Source: Desulfobacteraceae bacterium (GTDB taxonomy: Bacteria; Desulfobacterota; Desulfobacteria; Desulfobacterales; Desulfosarcinaceae). Taken from it: a stretch of DNA of 64,000 bases. This document shows positions 26,240 to 34,720 of the stretch, piece after piece (the first letter of the stretch is position 1; each line of letters begins with the position of its first letter). The position numbers were made by a program, and so were the translations under genes. Below the pieces are notes generated by a model, which worked only from the letters and a program-made list of their open reading frames with translations, had not been told where the DNA came from and made no database searches. The stretch is from assembly GCA_013003715.1 (NCBI GenBank), contig JABDIN010000073.1, positions 28,958 to 92,957 on the forward strand, in the 5' to 3' direction.

Positions 26240-26809
26240 TTCTTTCTATCCTTTTCCCATTTATAAATTCAAGTTTTTAAATCGGATATGGCCCTGTTTT
26301 GTATTCAGGGGGAACATGGGCCTCAGGGAGTGCCATAACGAGTCAATACAACTCCGGACGATACCGGTATGGTCGTCGGACGCAGCTCCCGGTAATCGGA
26401 TCAGTACCGGGTGACGGTGCCGCAATTAACATTGGTATCAGGATTTCGCGCAAAAGGGAGATAACTGGAACCATTCAACACATCAAGCGTTTATCCTGCA
26501 CCATATTCTCGATACCGCCCGGGTGTCAACGTACATTTTATCATAATGCGGCCAAACTTTCACCCCTATGATGAATGTCGTCCGGCACGCCATCATAAAT
26601 CCGGCTCGCTTTATTCAAGAAGCACCGTGGTGAGCAAATGCGCTTAAGGTTAAGAGATAGTTGAATTATGTGTTATTTAAAATGTTTATTGCGGTTGACA
26701 CCCGTCGGTGGATGTGGTCCACTTTCCGGATCGATATGTTGACCTTTTACCGTCCGCCTGTGATTAAAACGGTAGACCGGTTTCTTTTCCGCACTTTAAG
26801 AATAAGAAC
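26240..26809. other. Gene-free divergent stretch
   Basis: 570 bases between the leftward ridA and the rightward diguanylate cyclase. It contains a 10-base palindrome ATACCGGTAT (26361-26370) and an inverted repeat CCCGGTA / TACCGGG (26388-26394 with 26405-26411). A TTGACA is at 26694-26699, but without a convincing -10. No convincing gene. Confidence 0.5.
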
Positions 26810-27814
26810 ATGAGCACCCATACACCCCAAAAAAACGCGTCCACTGCATCCGACACCATTGAAACGCTTAAATCCCGAATCCACCGGCTTTCTGCTGAAA
26901 TCGAGCGGTTGAAGTTTACCCAGGAGAATTATCGATATATTCTTGATAATGCCCAGGAGGGTTTCATCCGGATGGATGAAAAGCTGTTTATCACCGAGGC
27001 CAATGGCACGTTTACCCGAATCCTCGGTTACCCGGAAACGGAAGTGCTCTCGACCCGGCCGTCCCGATTATACGACCGAAAATCAGTCGATTTTTACTCG
27101 GCCAGCAAATATCACCTGAGCTTCGAAGCCGTATTTAAAACAAAAGCGGGCGGACGGCTGCCCATCCTATTCAATCGGAGCACACTCAGGGACGCTTCAG
27201 GAAACATTACCGGCTACATCGCCTTTTTAATCGATCTTTCAGAGCTCAAATACGCCCGGGAGCAGCTTAAAAAAAGCAGGGAAAAATACCGTGACCTGTC
27301 CTTGCGGGACAATCTGACCGGATTGTTCAATACCCGTTACCTGTACAAGCAATTGGGCAGGCTCACCCGTTCTCACGGGGAATCCCGGACACCGTTTTCC
27401 ATCATCTTCATGGACATGGATTACTTCAAACGAACCGTGGACCAATACGGACATTTAAACGGCAGCCTGGCACTGCAGGAAGTGGCGGGTACCATTCGTA
27501 AGTTGCTGACCGGCGACGCATTCGGGGTGGCTTATGGTGGAGATGAATTCGTTGTCGTGCTGCCCGGTTACGATAAATCCAAAGCCCGGAAAAAAGCTGT
27601 TGAAATTCAAGAACAGATAAAAAACACCACCTATCTGACCCAACAGGGCCTCCAGGTGATGCTATGCGCCAGTTTCGGTGTCGCCACTTTCCCTGACGAC
27701 GCCACAGACCGGTCGGCATTGCTGGGGCTGGCGGACAAGGCCATGTTCCGGATTAAAGAGAGTGGAAAAGATGGGGTGGGAACGACACCTGACAGAGGGG
27801 CGGAAACGCGCTGA
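26810..27814 (+). CDS. PAS-GGDEF diguanylate cyclase
   Basis: A 334-residue cytoplasmic protein: a short coiled coil (about 18-38), one PAS domain (about 41-148), a linker helix and a GGDEF domain (about 165-325). The active-site motif is GGDEF at 243-247 and the metal-binding segment reads FMDMDYFKRTVDQYGH, so it should make cyclic di-GMP from two GTP. The inhibitory RxxD site that normally stands just before GGDEF is absent (LTGD instead), so product feedback is probably weak. No membrane segment is present, so the PAS domain senses an internal signal. Its downstream neighbour on the same strand is a SpoIIE phosphatase. The ribosome binding site is weak. Confidence 0.93.
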   Translation: MSTHTPQKNASTASDTIETLKSRIHRLSAEIERLKFTQENYRYILDNAQEGFIRMDEKLFITEANGTFTRILGYPETEVLSTRPSRLYDRKSVDFYSASKYHLSFEAVFKTKAGGRLPILFNRSTLRDASGNITGYIAFLIDLSELKYAREQLKKSREKYRDLSLRDNLTGLFNTRYLYKQLGRLTRSHGESRTPFSIIFMDMDYFKRTVDQYGHLNGSLALQEVAGTIRKLLTGDAFGVAYGGDEFVVVLPGYDKSKARKKAVEIQEQIKNTTYLTQQGLQVMLCASFGVATFPDDATDRSALLGLADKAMFRIKESGKDGVGTTPDRGAETR

Positions 27815-27877
27815 CACGATGACCCTTAGGGTTCGCGCAACAATAAATTGACTGATTTTCGTGGGTCAGGCGCCCAG

Positions 27878-27938
27878 TCAGCAAGGCGCGAAAATGAAGG
27901 AATAGTTTACCTGTTTCGTATTTTCACAACGCCGCTGA
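27878..27938. repeat. Imperfect inverted repeat between signalling genes
   Basis: TCAGCAAGGCGCGAAAATGAAGG pairs imperfectly with CGTATTTTCACAACGCCGCTGA after a short AT-rich spacer. The outer arms (TCAGC / GCTGA) and the GCGAAAAT / ATTTTC core are complementary. It looks like a REP-like or small-RNA-like intergenic element. No second copy is in the window. Confidence 0.45.
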
Positions 27939-28050
27939 AGGGGATGATTGGCCCTCGAAAATGTTAAGCTATTTTTTCGAGAGCCCTTATGGGCGTTTAC
28001 GCTCTTGATTTCTGAACCTTAACGGTAACTTATCACAAGGCCGATTGCAG

Positions 28051-30177
28051 ATGAAAATACACATCAAGTTTTTTCTGGTACTCATGGGGTTCAGCCTTGC
28101 ACCGCTTCTGGTGGTCACCGTGTTCAACAATTCCAGAATCGTTGCTGTTGGGCGTATGGTGTCGGCGGATATTCAAGAAAATTTAACCCGCACCGGCGCC
28201 GAATCCTTGCTGCTCACCGCCCGAAATTATGCCAAGATCATTCTCCGGACCAAGAATGCACTGGAGACCTCACTCATTGCACTGGGCAGTGAGGCTGAGC
28301 GACTGCTTCAACTGCCCCCGCCGGATTTATCCAGGGTGTATTACGCCGACGAATTCGACACCCCGGGTACGGCTCCGGAAGATTTCAAATCCAACCCGCT
28401 CTATCTCCAATTGTCCGAAAACCAGGGGATGGCGCCTGCCAGGGTCAGCTTTGATCACCCTGTCTTTTTGTTGGCGCCGGGGGCGGAAAAAGAAAAAGTG
28501 ATATCCGATATCGCGCGCCTGACGCAGCTCAATCAACCATTGAATGAACTCATGAAAATGATGGGAGACGTGATTCAGTGGTCGTATATCAGCCTGGAGA
28601 ATGGTGTCCATATGTCATACCCGGGTCACGGCGGTTATCCACGGAATTATGACGGCCGTAACCGCCCATGGTACCGGAGTGCCCTGGATCATCCGACCTG
28701 GACACTTCCCATTGTGGATGCCACGACGCGGTTGGTGACATTCACCGCTTCTCAAAAACTACGCGCTTCGGATGGCTCGTTTTTGGGGGTCGCCGGTATC
28801 GACATCCTGATTACGAATGTTCTCCAGGAGAGTGAAATCGCAGCGCTGTGGTCTTCTAAAATGCGTTCATTTCTCATTGAACAACACCTGAATCCAGACA
28901 CTGATATGCCGGCATTGAAAATTCTGGCTCAAAAAGGCTACCAGAAAAAGGTGACCGGCTGGGAGGCCGACATTGAAATGGATTGGCTGATGTCGCCGGA
29001 TGTAGAGCGTTTCAAAAAGATGGCGGGTAATCTGCACGCCGGCATTTCCGGTTTCGATCATATGCCATACGACGATATCGATGCCATCTGGGCATATGCC
29101 GCTGTTGACGATCGTCTCTCTTTTGTGGTGGTGGTACCCACATCCGTTTTTATGCAATTGCCGGATCAAGCCGGGCGGCGGATCGTCAACCTGACCCGGG
29201 ATCAATTGTGGATTATCAGCCTCACCGCCCTGGGGGCCATGTGCATTTTGGCCGCCGCCGCATATTTTGGCGCCAAGGCGATTACCAGATCCTTGCTGGA
29301 AATATCTTCCGCCGCCGACAGTGTGGCCAAGGGCGATTTCAATGTCCGCATCAATATGAAAACCGGTGATGAACGAGACAAGGTTATCGCCGCTTTCAAC
29401 GATATGGTGCCCCGGCTCCAGGATCATCTGCGAATTCAAAACAGCATGCAATTGGCGCATGAAGTTCAGCAAAACCTGTTGCCCCGGACAACGCCAAATG
29501 TCAAAGGGTTGGACATTGCGGGGAAAAGTATTTATTGCGACGAAACCGGCGGAGATTACTATGATTTTCTCGTGAATGGCGGGGCTGGAGGCCGAACGAT
29601 TCAGATCGTTGTCGGCGATGTATCGGATCACGGCATCCCTTCGGCGCTGCTGATGGCGACGGCGCGATCCCTGCTGCGCCAAAGATCGGCCATGGGGGGG
29701 GATATTGCCCGAATCGTTACCGACGTGAACCGTGAATTTGCCGTTGACGTTAAGGAGTCGTGTCAATTCATGACCTTATACTATATGTCCATCGATATGA
29801 AAAACCGGTGTGTCAAGTGGGTGCGCGCCGGACACGATCCGGCTGTTTTATATGATCCCGCCACTGATGCCATTGAGACCCTGGACGGCCGCGGCATGGC
29901 GCTGGGGGTGGATAAAGACTGGATTTATGATCAAAATGAGCGGTCAGGCCTCACGCCGGGCCAGATTATTGTCACCGGCACAGACGGGCTTTGGGAAGCT
30001 CTTAACAACACCGGAGAAATGTTCAGCAAAACAAAGATGTACCACCTGATCCGTGAACATGCCGGCCAAGGTGCGCGGCATATCATGGACAGCATCCTGG
30101 ACGAGCTGGATCGATTTAAGGACGGTGAACGCCCCGAGGATGATGTGACACTGGTGGTGGTCAAGGTGTCGGAATAG
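28051..30177 (+). CDS. Membrane-bound SpoIIE/RsbU-type serine phosphatase with sensor and HAMP domains
   Basis: About 708 residues. A transmembrane helix (about 5-22) precedes a large periplasmic Cache-like sensor region (about 30-375), whose core contains NRPWYRSALDHPTWTLPIVD, a typical dCache segment. A second helix (WIISLTALGAMCILAAAAYFG), a HAMP domain (ITRSLLEISSAADSVAKGDF) and a PP2C-like phosphatase follow. Metal-binding aspartates lie in GGDYYDFL, VVGDVSDHGIPSALLMATA, GTDGLWEA and RPEDDVTLVVV. It should dephosphorylate an anti-sigma-antagonist (STAS) protein in response to an external ligand. No STAS or anti-sigma gene is adjacent. A TTG at 28045 is an alternative start with AAGG four bases upstream. 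Confidence 0.9.
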   Translation: MKIHIKFFLVLMGFSLAPLLVVTVFNNSRIVAVGRMVSADIQENLTRTGAESLLLTARNYAKIILRTKNALETSLIALGSEAERLLQLPPPDLSRVYYADEFDTPGTAPEDFKSNPLYLQLSENQGMAPARVSFDHPVFLLAPGAEKEKVISDIARLTQLNQPLNELMKMMGDVIQWSYISLENGVHMSYPGHGGYPRNYDGRNRPWYRSALDHPTWTLPIVDATTRLVTFTASQKLRASDGSFLGVAGIDILITNVLQESEIAALWSSKMRSFLIEQHLNPDTDMPALKILAQKGYQKKVTGWEADIEMDWLMSPDVERFKKMAGNLHAGISGFDHMPYDDIDAIWAYAAVDDRLSFVVVVPTSVFMQLPDQAGRRIVNLTRDQLWIISLTALGAMCILAAAAYFGAKAITRSLLEISSAADSVAKGDFNVRINMKTGDERDKVIAAFNDMVPRLQDHLRIQNSMQLAHEVQQNLLPRTTPNVKGLDIAGKSIYCDETGGDYYDFLVNGGAGGRTIQIVVGDVSDHGIPSALLMATARSLLRQRSAMGGDIARIVTDVNREFAVDVKESCQFMTLYYMSIDMKNRCVKWVRAGHDPAVLYDPATDAIETLDGRGMALGVDKDWIYDQNERSGLTPGQIIVTGTDGLWEALNNTGEMFSKTKMYHLIREHAGQGARHIMDSILDELDRFKDGERPEDDVTLVVVKVSE

Positions 30178-30218
30178 ACGAGCTGTCGCACGTGGGACGG
30201 ATATTTGTCAGGCTTCTC

Positions 30219-30605
30219 TCAGGCGGATCCATCCGCGGCATCGACAATCATCTCGTTGACTTTTTCCACCAATAGGGAATTTGAAAACGGTTTTGTGATA
30301 TATGCATCGGCGCCCAAAACCAGGCCTTTGGCGATATCCTCTTCGCTGCCCTTGGCGGTCAGAAAAATAATTTTCGTGTCCCGCCATTCCGGATTCAATC
30401 GGACGATTTCACATATTTCATAACCGTCAATACCCGGCAGCATGATATCCAGCAAGATAAGATCAGGTCTGAATTTAGCCACAGACTCCAGTGCCCCCTC
30501 ACCATCGAAAGCAAAAACCACTTCATATCCATTTTGTTCCATCAGGAATTGCAGTGCTTCAACGATGTAAGGCTCATCATCCACGACGAGAACGGTTTTG
30601 GGCAT
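30219..30605 (-). CDS. Single-domain response regulator (CheY-like receiver)
   Basis: 128 residues, one receiver domain only. VVDDEP (acidic pocket), phosphoacceptor D53 in LILLDIMLPGIDG, T84 in FLTAKG and K105 in ITKPF are all present. The start at 30605 is chosen for AGGA about seven bases upstream; a longer frame lacks a site. It lies 34 bases downstream of a small ribbon-helix-helix gene and ends just after the SpoIIE phosphatase, convergent with it. It may serve as input to the phosphatase or a kinase elsewhere. Confidence 0.9.
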   Translation of the reverse strand: MPKTVLVVDDEPYIVEALQFLMEQNGYEVVFAFDGEGALESVAKFRPDLILLDIMLPGIDGYEICEIVRLNPEWRDTKIIFLTAKGSEEDIAKGLVLGADAYITKPFSNSLLVEKVNEMIVDAADGSA

Positions 30606-30639
30606 TTGATATCCTAATTCCGCATCCGGATTAGCCCTG

Positions 30640-30807
30640 TCATTTTGCCCGCCGCATGAAGGTATCCAACGCTTCAATCACCACATTGGTCGGCGTCGTA
30701 TTGTTTTCATTGGCGTAATTTTGAACACGGTCGGCAAGCTCGCAGGGAATTTTAAAATTGAAGTCGATACACTCTTTCTGAGTATTTATGCTATTGGGGG
30801 TCGCCAT
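30640..30807 (-). CDS. Small ribbon-helix-helix-like protein
   Basis: A 55-residue protein (begins MATPNSINTQKECIDFNFKI). It has the RHH pattern: a short beta strand (CIDFNFKIP), a helix (CELADRVQNYANEN), a turn with NTTPTNVV, and a second helix (VIEALDTFMRRAK). Such proteins bind DNA as dimers through the strand. AGGAG four bases before the ATG gives a strong ribosome binding site. It begins a two-gene unit with the receiver protein at 30219-30605. Without an obvious toxin partner, autoregulation or antitoxin-like roles are only guesses. Confidence 0.75.
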   Translation of the reverse strand: MATPNSINTQKECIDFNFKIPCELADRVQNYANENNTTPTNVVIEALDTFMRRAK

Positions 30808-31052
30808 GGTACTCCTGCTGATGTAAGACTATTAAATTGATTTCAGGTATATGATCGGGATTGGATTTATAGGTGTCGGGACTTTAATAGTATGTTTTTT
30901 ATGTTTGTGCAAGGATTTGACGTTTGCAATTCAGTGGCGGGTGTATTCGGCTGCATCAGAACCGGCGTACCGGATGACATCGGTGTTGAAGTTGGGATAG
31001 CGTGGTGATCGTCAGGAAATCACGGATTGGAGAAAGGAAGAGACGGTCCTTG

Positions 31053-32900
31053 CTAAAGGCTGGTGGTTTTGATCCGGAACTTTTTGGTGGTCACACCATC
31101 CTCCACATCGGTTTCGCGCATGCTGGTATGCGTGTAATCCTCCCGGGTTGTCAGGGTGGCTTTGGGTGAGGTGACACAGGTACCATTGAATATGGTGCCG
31201 GATATCTTAATTTCAGGGTGTCCGGGGTCCGCCTCGCTTTCTATTTCAAGCGCTTTAATTTTTTGTTCTGCCGCTTCGATGTGTCCCTCGGTTTCGGCGA
31301 CATCGCGTTCATATACCGGGATGTTTGCCAGGATCCCTTCATCTTCCTCTAGATATTTTTCGACAATTGCATCGATTTCATTGCGTTTTTCACCCAATTC
31401 CCGGATGGTTTTCTGATAAAACGCTATTTGTAGTTCATCCTTGTCCGCCTCCGCTTCACTAAGCTTTGCGTCCATGTCCCGTTGCTTTACCATATACCCA
31501 TCCTGCTCCTGGGCGATTTCACCCAGTTGCGTATTCAGATAATCCGACCGTTGACGGGCTTTTTCGATGTCGGCCTTCCGCAGTTGCACCAATTTCCCAT
31601 TTTTTTCAATGTCCGCTTTCAGCAGATTGACCTCACGTTCCAACCGGTGATCGATGCCCACATCCAGGTCACATTTTTTGGATGCCTCCGTGCCGATATC
31701 ATTGGCGTAAATGCCTTTTTTCGCGGATATTTTGGATGAGATAATGGTGCCGTTATCGATCACGAGCTGACCGTTGGTCTCGATGGTGGATTCGAATATT
31801 TCTTTCTCCACCACAACGTCACCAAAAATAGTCAGATCTGATGTGTGAATATGGCTGGCCCGGAGGTTGCCATTGGATTGAATCTTTGCCCGGTAGATCC
31901 CGCCCAATGAAATGATATCACCGGATATTTCGAATTCGGCATTGTAAAGTTCCTTTGCACGGATGCTGGCGCCTTTTACACGATATCCGGCCTGCACGAT
32001 GCCATTCACTTCGATATGCCCGTCGAATTCCACATGGCCCGTTTCCAAGCCGATATCACCATCAATATTGAGGGTGGATAAAATCTGAACGCGATTTTTA
32101 CGGATCAGTTGGGGCATGCCCCCTGTGCGCGCCACGAACCGGTGCCCGTCTTCAGACCGGTCCACGCCTTTTCCGCGTTTGAGTCTTATTTTCGGTAATT
32201 TGGGCGGGACAATGGTTTTGCCGGTCACGTTTTTTCCTGGCTTACCGGGGTTTCCGGGAATGATCTCGGCGATCAGGTCACCCGCATTTACCTGGGGCAG
32301 TTTTCCCCTGTCTTTCCAATCTATTGATCCATCTTCATTTACCCGGCCGATTCTCAGCGGATTTGTATCGAAATAAAATTTCAGTTCGGGTGGCGTCGGT
32401 GATTCGGGTTCCTGCCCAACAGCTATCAGGAACGATTTTTCCGGCAGCGGAGATTGGGATAGATACGATTTTATTTGCCCATCGTCGACAACACCGAATT
32501 TTATCCGCCGCCGGTTCAGAAATAAGCGCAAATCCTCTATACGGACGTCTTGGACCTGGTGGTGTTCAGGATGGATAAACGCCTGCAGGCCGTCTTTTGA
32601 AATCGTAAGTTCCAACTCCCGGGCGGTATTTATATCGGGTAAGGCGTCATCTGCGACCTCATCGGCCGGCTCTTCACGCTTCCCCATGAGCACGTTTCGA
32701 GCGGCATTCAATTGTGCTTTTTGCGCTTCAGTGATGATGCCCATTTGGATCAGGATATCGCAAATGGGTTTATGGACCTTTGCCTGCGTATAAATGCGCC
32801 GCTGAAGGATGTAGGCGCGATCCACTTTTTCCTTGGACACCAGCCCGTTTTTGATGGCGATCGTAATGAATTGGCGGTCTTCGATTTCGGTGTTGCTCAT
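31053..32900 (-). CDS. FapA/DUF342 family polymer-like protein
   Basis: A 615-residue cytoplasmic protein. An N-terminal region (1-85) resembles the short helical modules found before DUF342. The FapA domain runs from about 90 to 420, with PGNPGKPGKNVTGKTI and a right-handed beta-helix-like series of isoleucine/valine/glycine turns (HVEFDGHIEVNGIVQAGYRV and on). A long coiled coil follows (about 425-560), then a final beta segment. DUF342 proteins are implicated in flagellar assembly or polar organisation in other bacteria. No flagellar gene is nearby. AAAGGGG is just upstream of the ATG. Two tandem 37/38-base direct repeats stand directly before the gene. Confidence 0.85.
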   Translation of the reverse strand: MSNTEIEDRQFITIAIKNGLVSKEKVDRAYILQRRIYTQAKVHKPICDILIQMGIITEAQKAQLNAARNVLMGKREEPADEVADDALPDINTARELELTISKDGLQAFIHPEHHQVQDVRIEDLRLFLNRRRIKFGVVDDGQIKSYLSQSPLPEKSFLIAVGQEPESPTPPELKFYFDTNPLRIGRVNEDGSIDWKDRGKLPQVNAGDLIAEIIPGNPGKPGKNVTGKTIVPPKLPKIRLKRGKGVDRSEDGHRFVARTGGMPQLIRKNRVQILSTLNIDGDIGLETGHVEFDGHIEVNGIVQAGYRVKGASIRAKELYNAEFEISGDIISLGGIYRAKIQSNGNLRASHIHTSDLTIFGDVVVEKEIFESTIETNGQLVIDNGTIISSKISAKKGIYANDIGTEASKKCDLDVGIDHRLEREVNLLKADIEKNGKLVQLRKADIEKARQRSDYLNTQLGEIAQEQDGYMVKQRDMDAKLSEAEADKDELQIAFYQKTIRELGEKRNEIDAIVEKYLEEDEGILANIPVYERDVAETEGHIEAAEQKIKALEIESEADPGHPEIKISGTIFNGTCVTSPKATLTTREDYTHTSMRETDVEDGVTTKKFRIKTTSL

Positions 32901-32917
32901 TTATCCCCTTTTGCCCG

Positions 32918-32992
32918 ACTAAAAAGTGCCGACCCCATTTGATTTGCCGACTGCACTTTAATAGACCGACGCCATTTAAATAGGCCGGCTGC
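32918..32992. repeat. Two tandem direct repeats in front of the fapA-like gene
   Basis: Units 32918-32954 (37 bases) and 32955-32992 (38 bases) share the pattern GCAG(T/C)CGGC, AAATGG(G/C)GTCGG and a T-rich end (read on the minus strand). They end 18 bases before the start codon, so they sit in the leader or promoter of fapA. Confidence 0.7.
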
Positions 32993-33201
32993 GTATATTT
33001 ATCGGTAGGTTGATATCAAAACTTAATCCGTTTCCTAACAATTTTGGGATGTTCGGGCTATTGATCGAATGATGGATGATCTGTGTCGGTCATGGCATTC
33101 CGAAGGCAGGGGATATCCATGCGACAACAGGGGCGCTGACCCCCGCATTTCATTGCGAGGGGGTGCATGGGAGACAACAACGCAATAACCGTCATAACGG
33201 T
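32993..33201. other. Rest of the gene-free stretch between fapA and ferritin
   Basis: Together with the direct repeats this makes about 300 gene-free bases. Promoter sequence for fapA is expected here, and the 3-prime end of ferritin reads in. A pair of GGGG-rich motifs is present, but no clear terminator. Confidence 0.4.
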
Positions 33202-33738
33202 TTATTCAGCCTGACCATAGGCGGCCGGATCCAGCGGCGAGCCGGCCGGAAACGGCCGTTGGGCCAGTTCCCTGTCCAGAAACAGCAGTCCGGACTTGTC
33301 TTCACCGACCATTTCGATTTCATCGGTAATCTTCGACGCCGTCGCCTCTTCCTCTATCTGCTCATCGGCAAACCATGCAAGCAATGGTTCGGATGCATAA
33401 TCCCTATCTTCCCGGGCGATGCTGATCAGACCGTTAATTTTGTCACTGATGAATTGTTCGTGTTGATAAGCGTCCTTCCATGCCTCCAGAGTGGAAGACC
33501 ACTGGGTTTTATGCTGTTTCAGGTCCTGCAAGCGAACCTCGCCCCCGCGATCGATAATATGATCAAAAAACTTCATGGCATGAATCATTTCTTCGTGGGC
33601 CTGGGCTTTCATCCAGTGGGCCATGCCGTCAAGGCTTTTCGAATGGAAATACGCTGCTACGGACAGGTAGAGATAGTATGATTCCAGTTCATGCTTGATT
33701 TGCTCGTTCATGGCCTCAGTAAGTCTTTCTCCTATCAT
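33202..33738 (-). CDS. ftnA: Non-heme ferritin
   Basis: A 178-residue bacterial ferritin. Ferroxidase residues are visible: E17-type position in NEQIKHELESYYLYL, EE-xx-H in AHEEMIHAMKFFDHI, and QIEEEATASKI in the fourth helix. It oxidises and stores iron as a 24-subunit shell in the cytoplasm. Length and helices match FtnA. The upstream sequence (33779-33830) is AT-rich, with AATAATAATGATG-like hexamer repeats that loosely resemble a Fur box, so iron control is plausible but unproven. Confidence 0.93.
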   Translation of the reverse strand: MIGERLTEAMNEQIKHELESYYLYLSVAAYFHSKSLDGMAHWMKAQAHEEMIHAMKFFDHIIDRGGEVRLQDLKQHKTQWSSTLEAWKDAYQHEQFISDKINGLISIAREDRDYASEPLLAWFADEQIEEEATASKITDEIEMVGEDKSGLLFLDRELAQRPFPAGSPLDPAAYGQAE

Positions 33739-33921
33739 TTTTCGCTCCTTATCAAAGGGTTAACCGGTATTGGTATTTATGTAAGTAAGTAAAGTTAATA
33801 ATAATAATGATGTTTAAGTTTGCAAGATACTGAAAATTGATTTATGATTGGCGTTGGTTTTAAAAAAGGTGTGCAATTATGGTAACTATCTGTGCAAAGA
33901 TGGTTCTTTTGCATTTTAAGC

Positions 33922-33950
33922 TTGCCATCATTTGTCTTATTTTGTACGAT
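33922..33950 (+). promoter_or_regulatory. Sigma-70-like promoter upstream of pal
   Basis: TTGCCA (33922-33927) and TACGAT (33945-33950) are separated by exactly 17 bases. Predicted transcription starts near 33957, about 50 bases before a terminator-like hairpin and 110 before the pal start. Confidence 0.55.
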
Positions 33951-34005
33951 TCTGCAGTTTTAGGTGCTCGGCGTGTTTATTGCTCTCTCGTACAATATTT
34001 TTTTC

Positions 34006-34034
34006 AAAAAAAAGCTCTTCACGGGCTTTTTTTA
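34006..34034 (+). terminator. Terminator-like hairpin in the pal leader
   Basis: AAAAAAGCTC / GGGCTTTTTT with a TTCAC loop, continuing into a T-run. It would cut the transcript to roughly 80 bases before pal, so it could be an attenuator or the 3-prime end of a small RNA. Confidence 0.6.
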
Positions 34035-34065
34035 TTTACCCAAGAATTAGGTGAAAGGAGGAGTG

Positions 34066-34611
34066 ATGAAGAAAGGCGTTTTGTTTTATACAACTATAGT
34101 ACTTGCTGTAATGGGTATGATGTTCACCGTATCCTGTGCCAAGAAAGCGGTTACCACCGAACCAGCAGTTGAGGAACCGGCTGCAGAACCAGCTCCGGAA
34201 CCGGCAGTGGAAGCACCAGCGGAACCCACAGTGGACCCGGAGGCAGAAGCTGCCCGCCTCAGGGAAATGGAAGAAATGCGATTTCAGAATGAACATATTT
34301 ATTTTGAATTCGACAGTGCCGTCCTGCTTCCTGAAGCCCAGAACACGCTGCGCCGGAAAGCCGAATGGCTGCGTACTTACGCGGATGCAATGGTCGTCGT
34401 TGAAGGACATTGCGACGAACGCGGTACCAATGCATACAACCTGGCACTGGGAGAAAAGCGTGCTGAAAGCGCAAAAAGCTTTCTCATAGATCTCGGCATC
34501 AGCGGAATGCGGATCGACACCATCAGTTATGGTGAGGAACGGCCGTTGGATATGTCCAGCAATGAAGAAGCCTGGGCCAAGAACCGTCGCGGTCAATTCC
34601 TGCTGCAGTAA
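34066..34611 (+). CDS. pal: Peptidoglycan-associated lipoprotein Pal (OmpA-C domain)
   Basis: A 181-residue outer-membrane lipoprotein. Signal peptide with a lipobox-like FTVSCAKK (Cys 25). A Pro/Ala/Glu-rich linker (EEPAAEPAPEPAVEAPAEP) spans the periplasm. The OmpA-like peptidoglycan-binding domain follows: IYFEFDSAVLLPEAQ, VVEGHCDERGTNAYNLALG, EKRAESAKSFL, ISYGEERP and NRRGQFLL. It binds diaminopimelate in peptidoglycan and helps link the outer membrane to the wall. No tol genes are adjacent. The ATG at 34066 has GGAGG a few bases upstream; an in-frame GTG at 34051 overlaps that region and is not preferred. Confidence 0.93.
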   Translation: MKKGVLFYTTIVLAVMGMMFTVSCAKKAVTTEPAVEEPAAEPAPEPAVEAPAEPTVDPEAEAARLREMEEMRFQNEHIYFEFDSAVLLPEAQNTLRRKAEWLRTYADAMVVVEGHCDERGTNAYNLALGEKRAESAKSFLIDLGISGMRIDTISYGEERPLDMSSNEEAWAKNRRGQFLLQ

Positions 34612-34640
34612 AAGTATTAGTTTCGTTACAAAACAGATGA

Positions 34641-34689
34641 AAAAAAGAACCCCCTGTCCGGTTTTCTTCCGGCAGGGGGTTCTTTTTTT
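34641..34689. terminator. Bidirectional intrinsic terminator between pal and the efflux operon
   Basis: AAAAAAGAACCCCCTG / CAGGGGGTTCTTTTTTT with inner CCGG / CCGG pairing. Both strands show a strong stem followed by T residues, serving pal on the right strand and the leftward RND operon. Confidence 0.95.
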
Positions 34690-34720
34690 GTCTATTTAAA
34701 TTGAATCCCTCTGGTCTATC

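Larger units (their letters stand above)
33739..34065. other. Gene-free stretch between ferritin and pal
   Basis: 327 bases. The left part is the ferritin promoter region, with GTAAGTAAGTAAAG and an ATTATT-rich block. The right part holds a good sigma-70-like promoter (33922-33950) and a hairpin-T-run (34006-34034) before pal. Confidence 0.5.

Noticed and set aside
28867..29766. A 299-residue minus frame opposite the SpoIIE phosphatase
   Set aside because: It is antisense to a well-supported gene with full domain structure and lacks any recognisable motif.
33879..34172. A 97-residue frame overlapping the pal start
   Set aside because: It has no ribosome binding site and crosses the terminator hairpin and pal in another frame; it looks like a chance frame.
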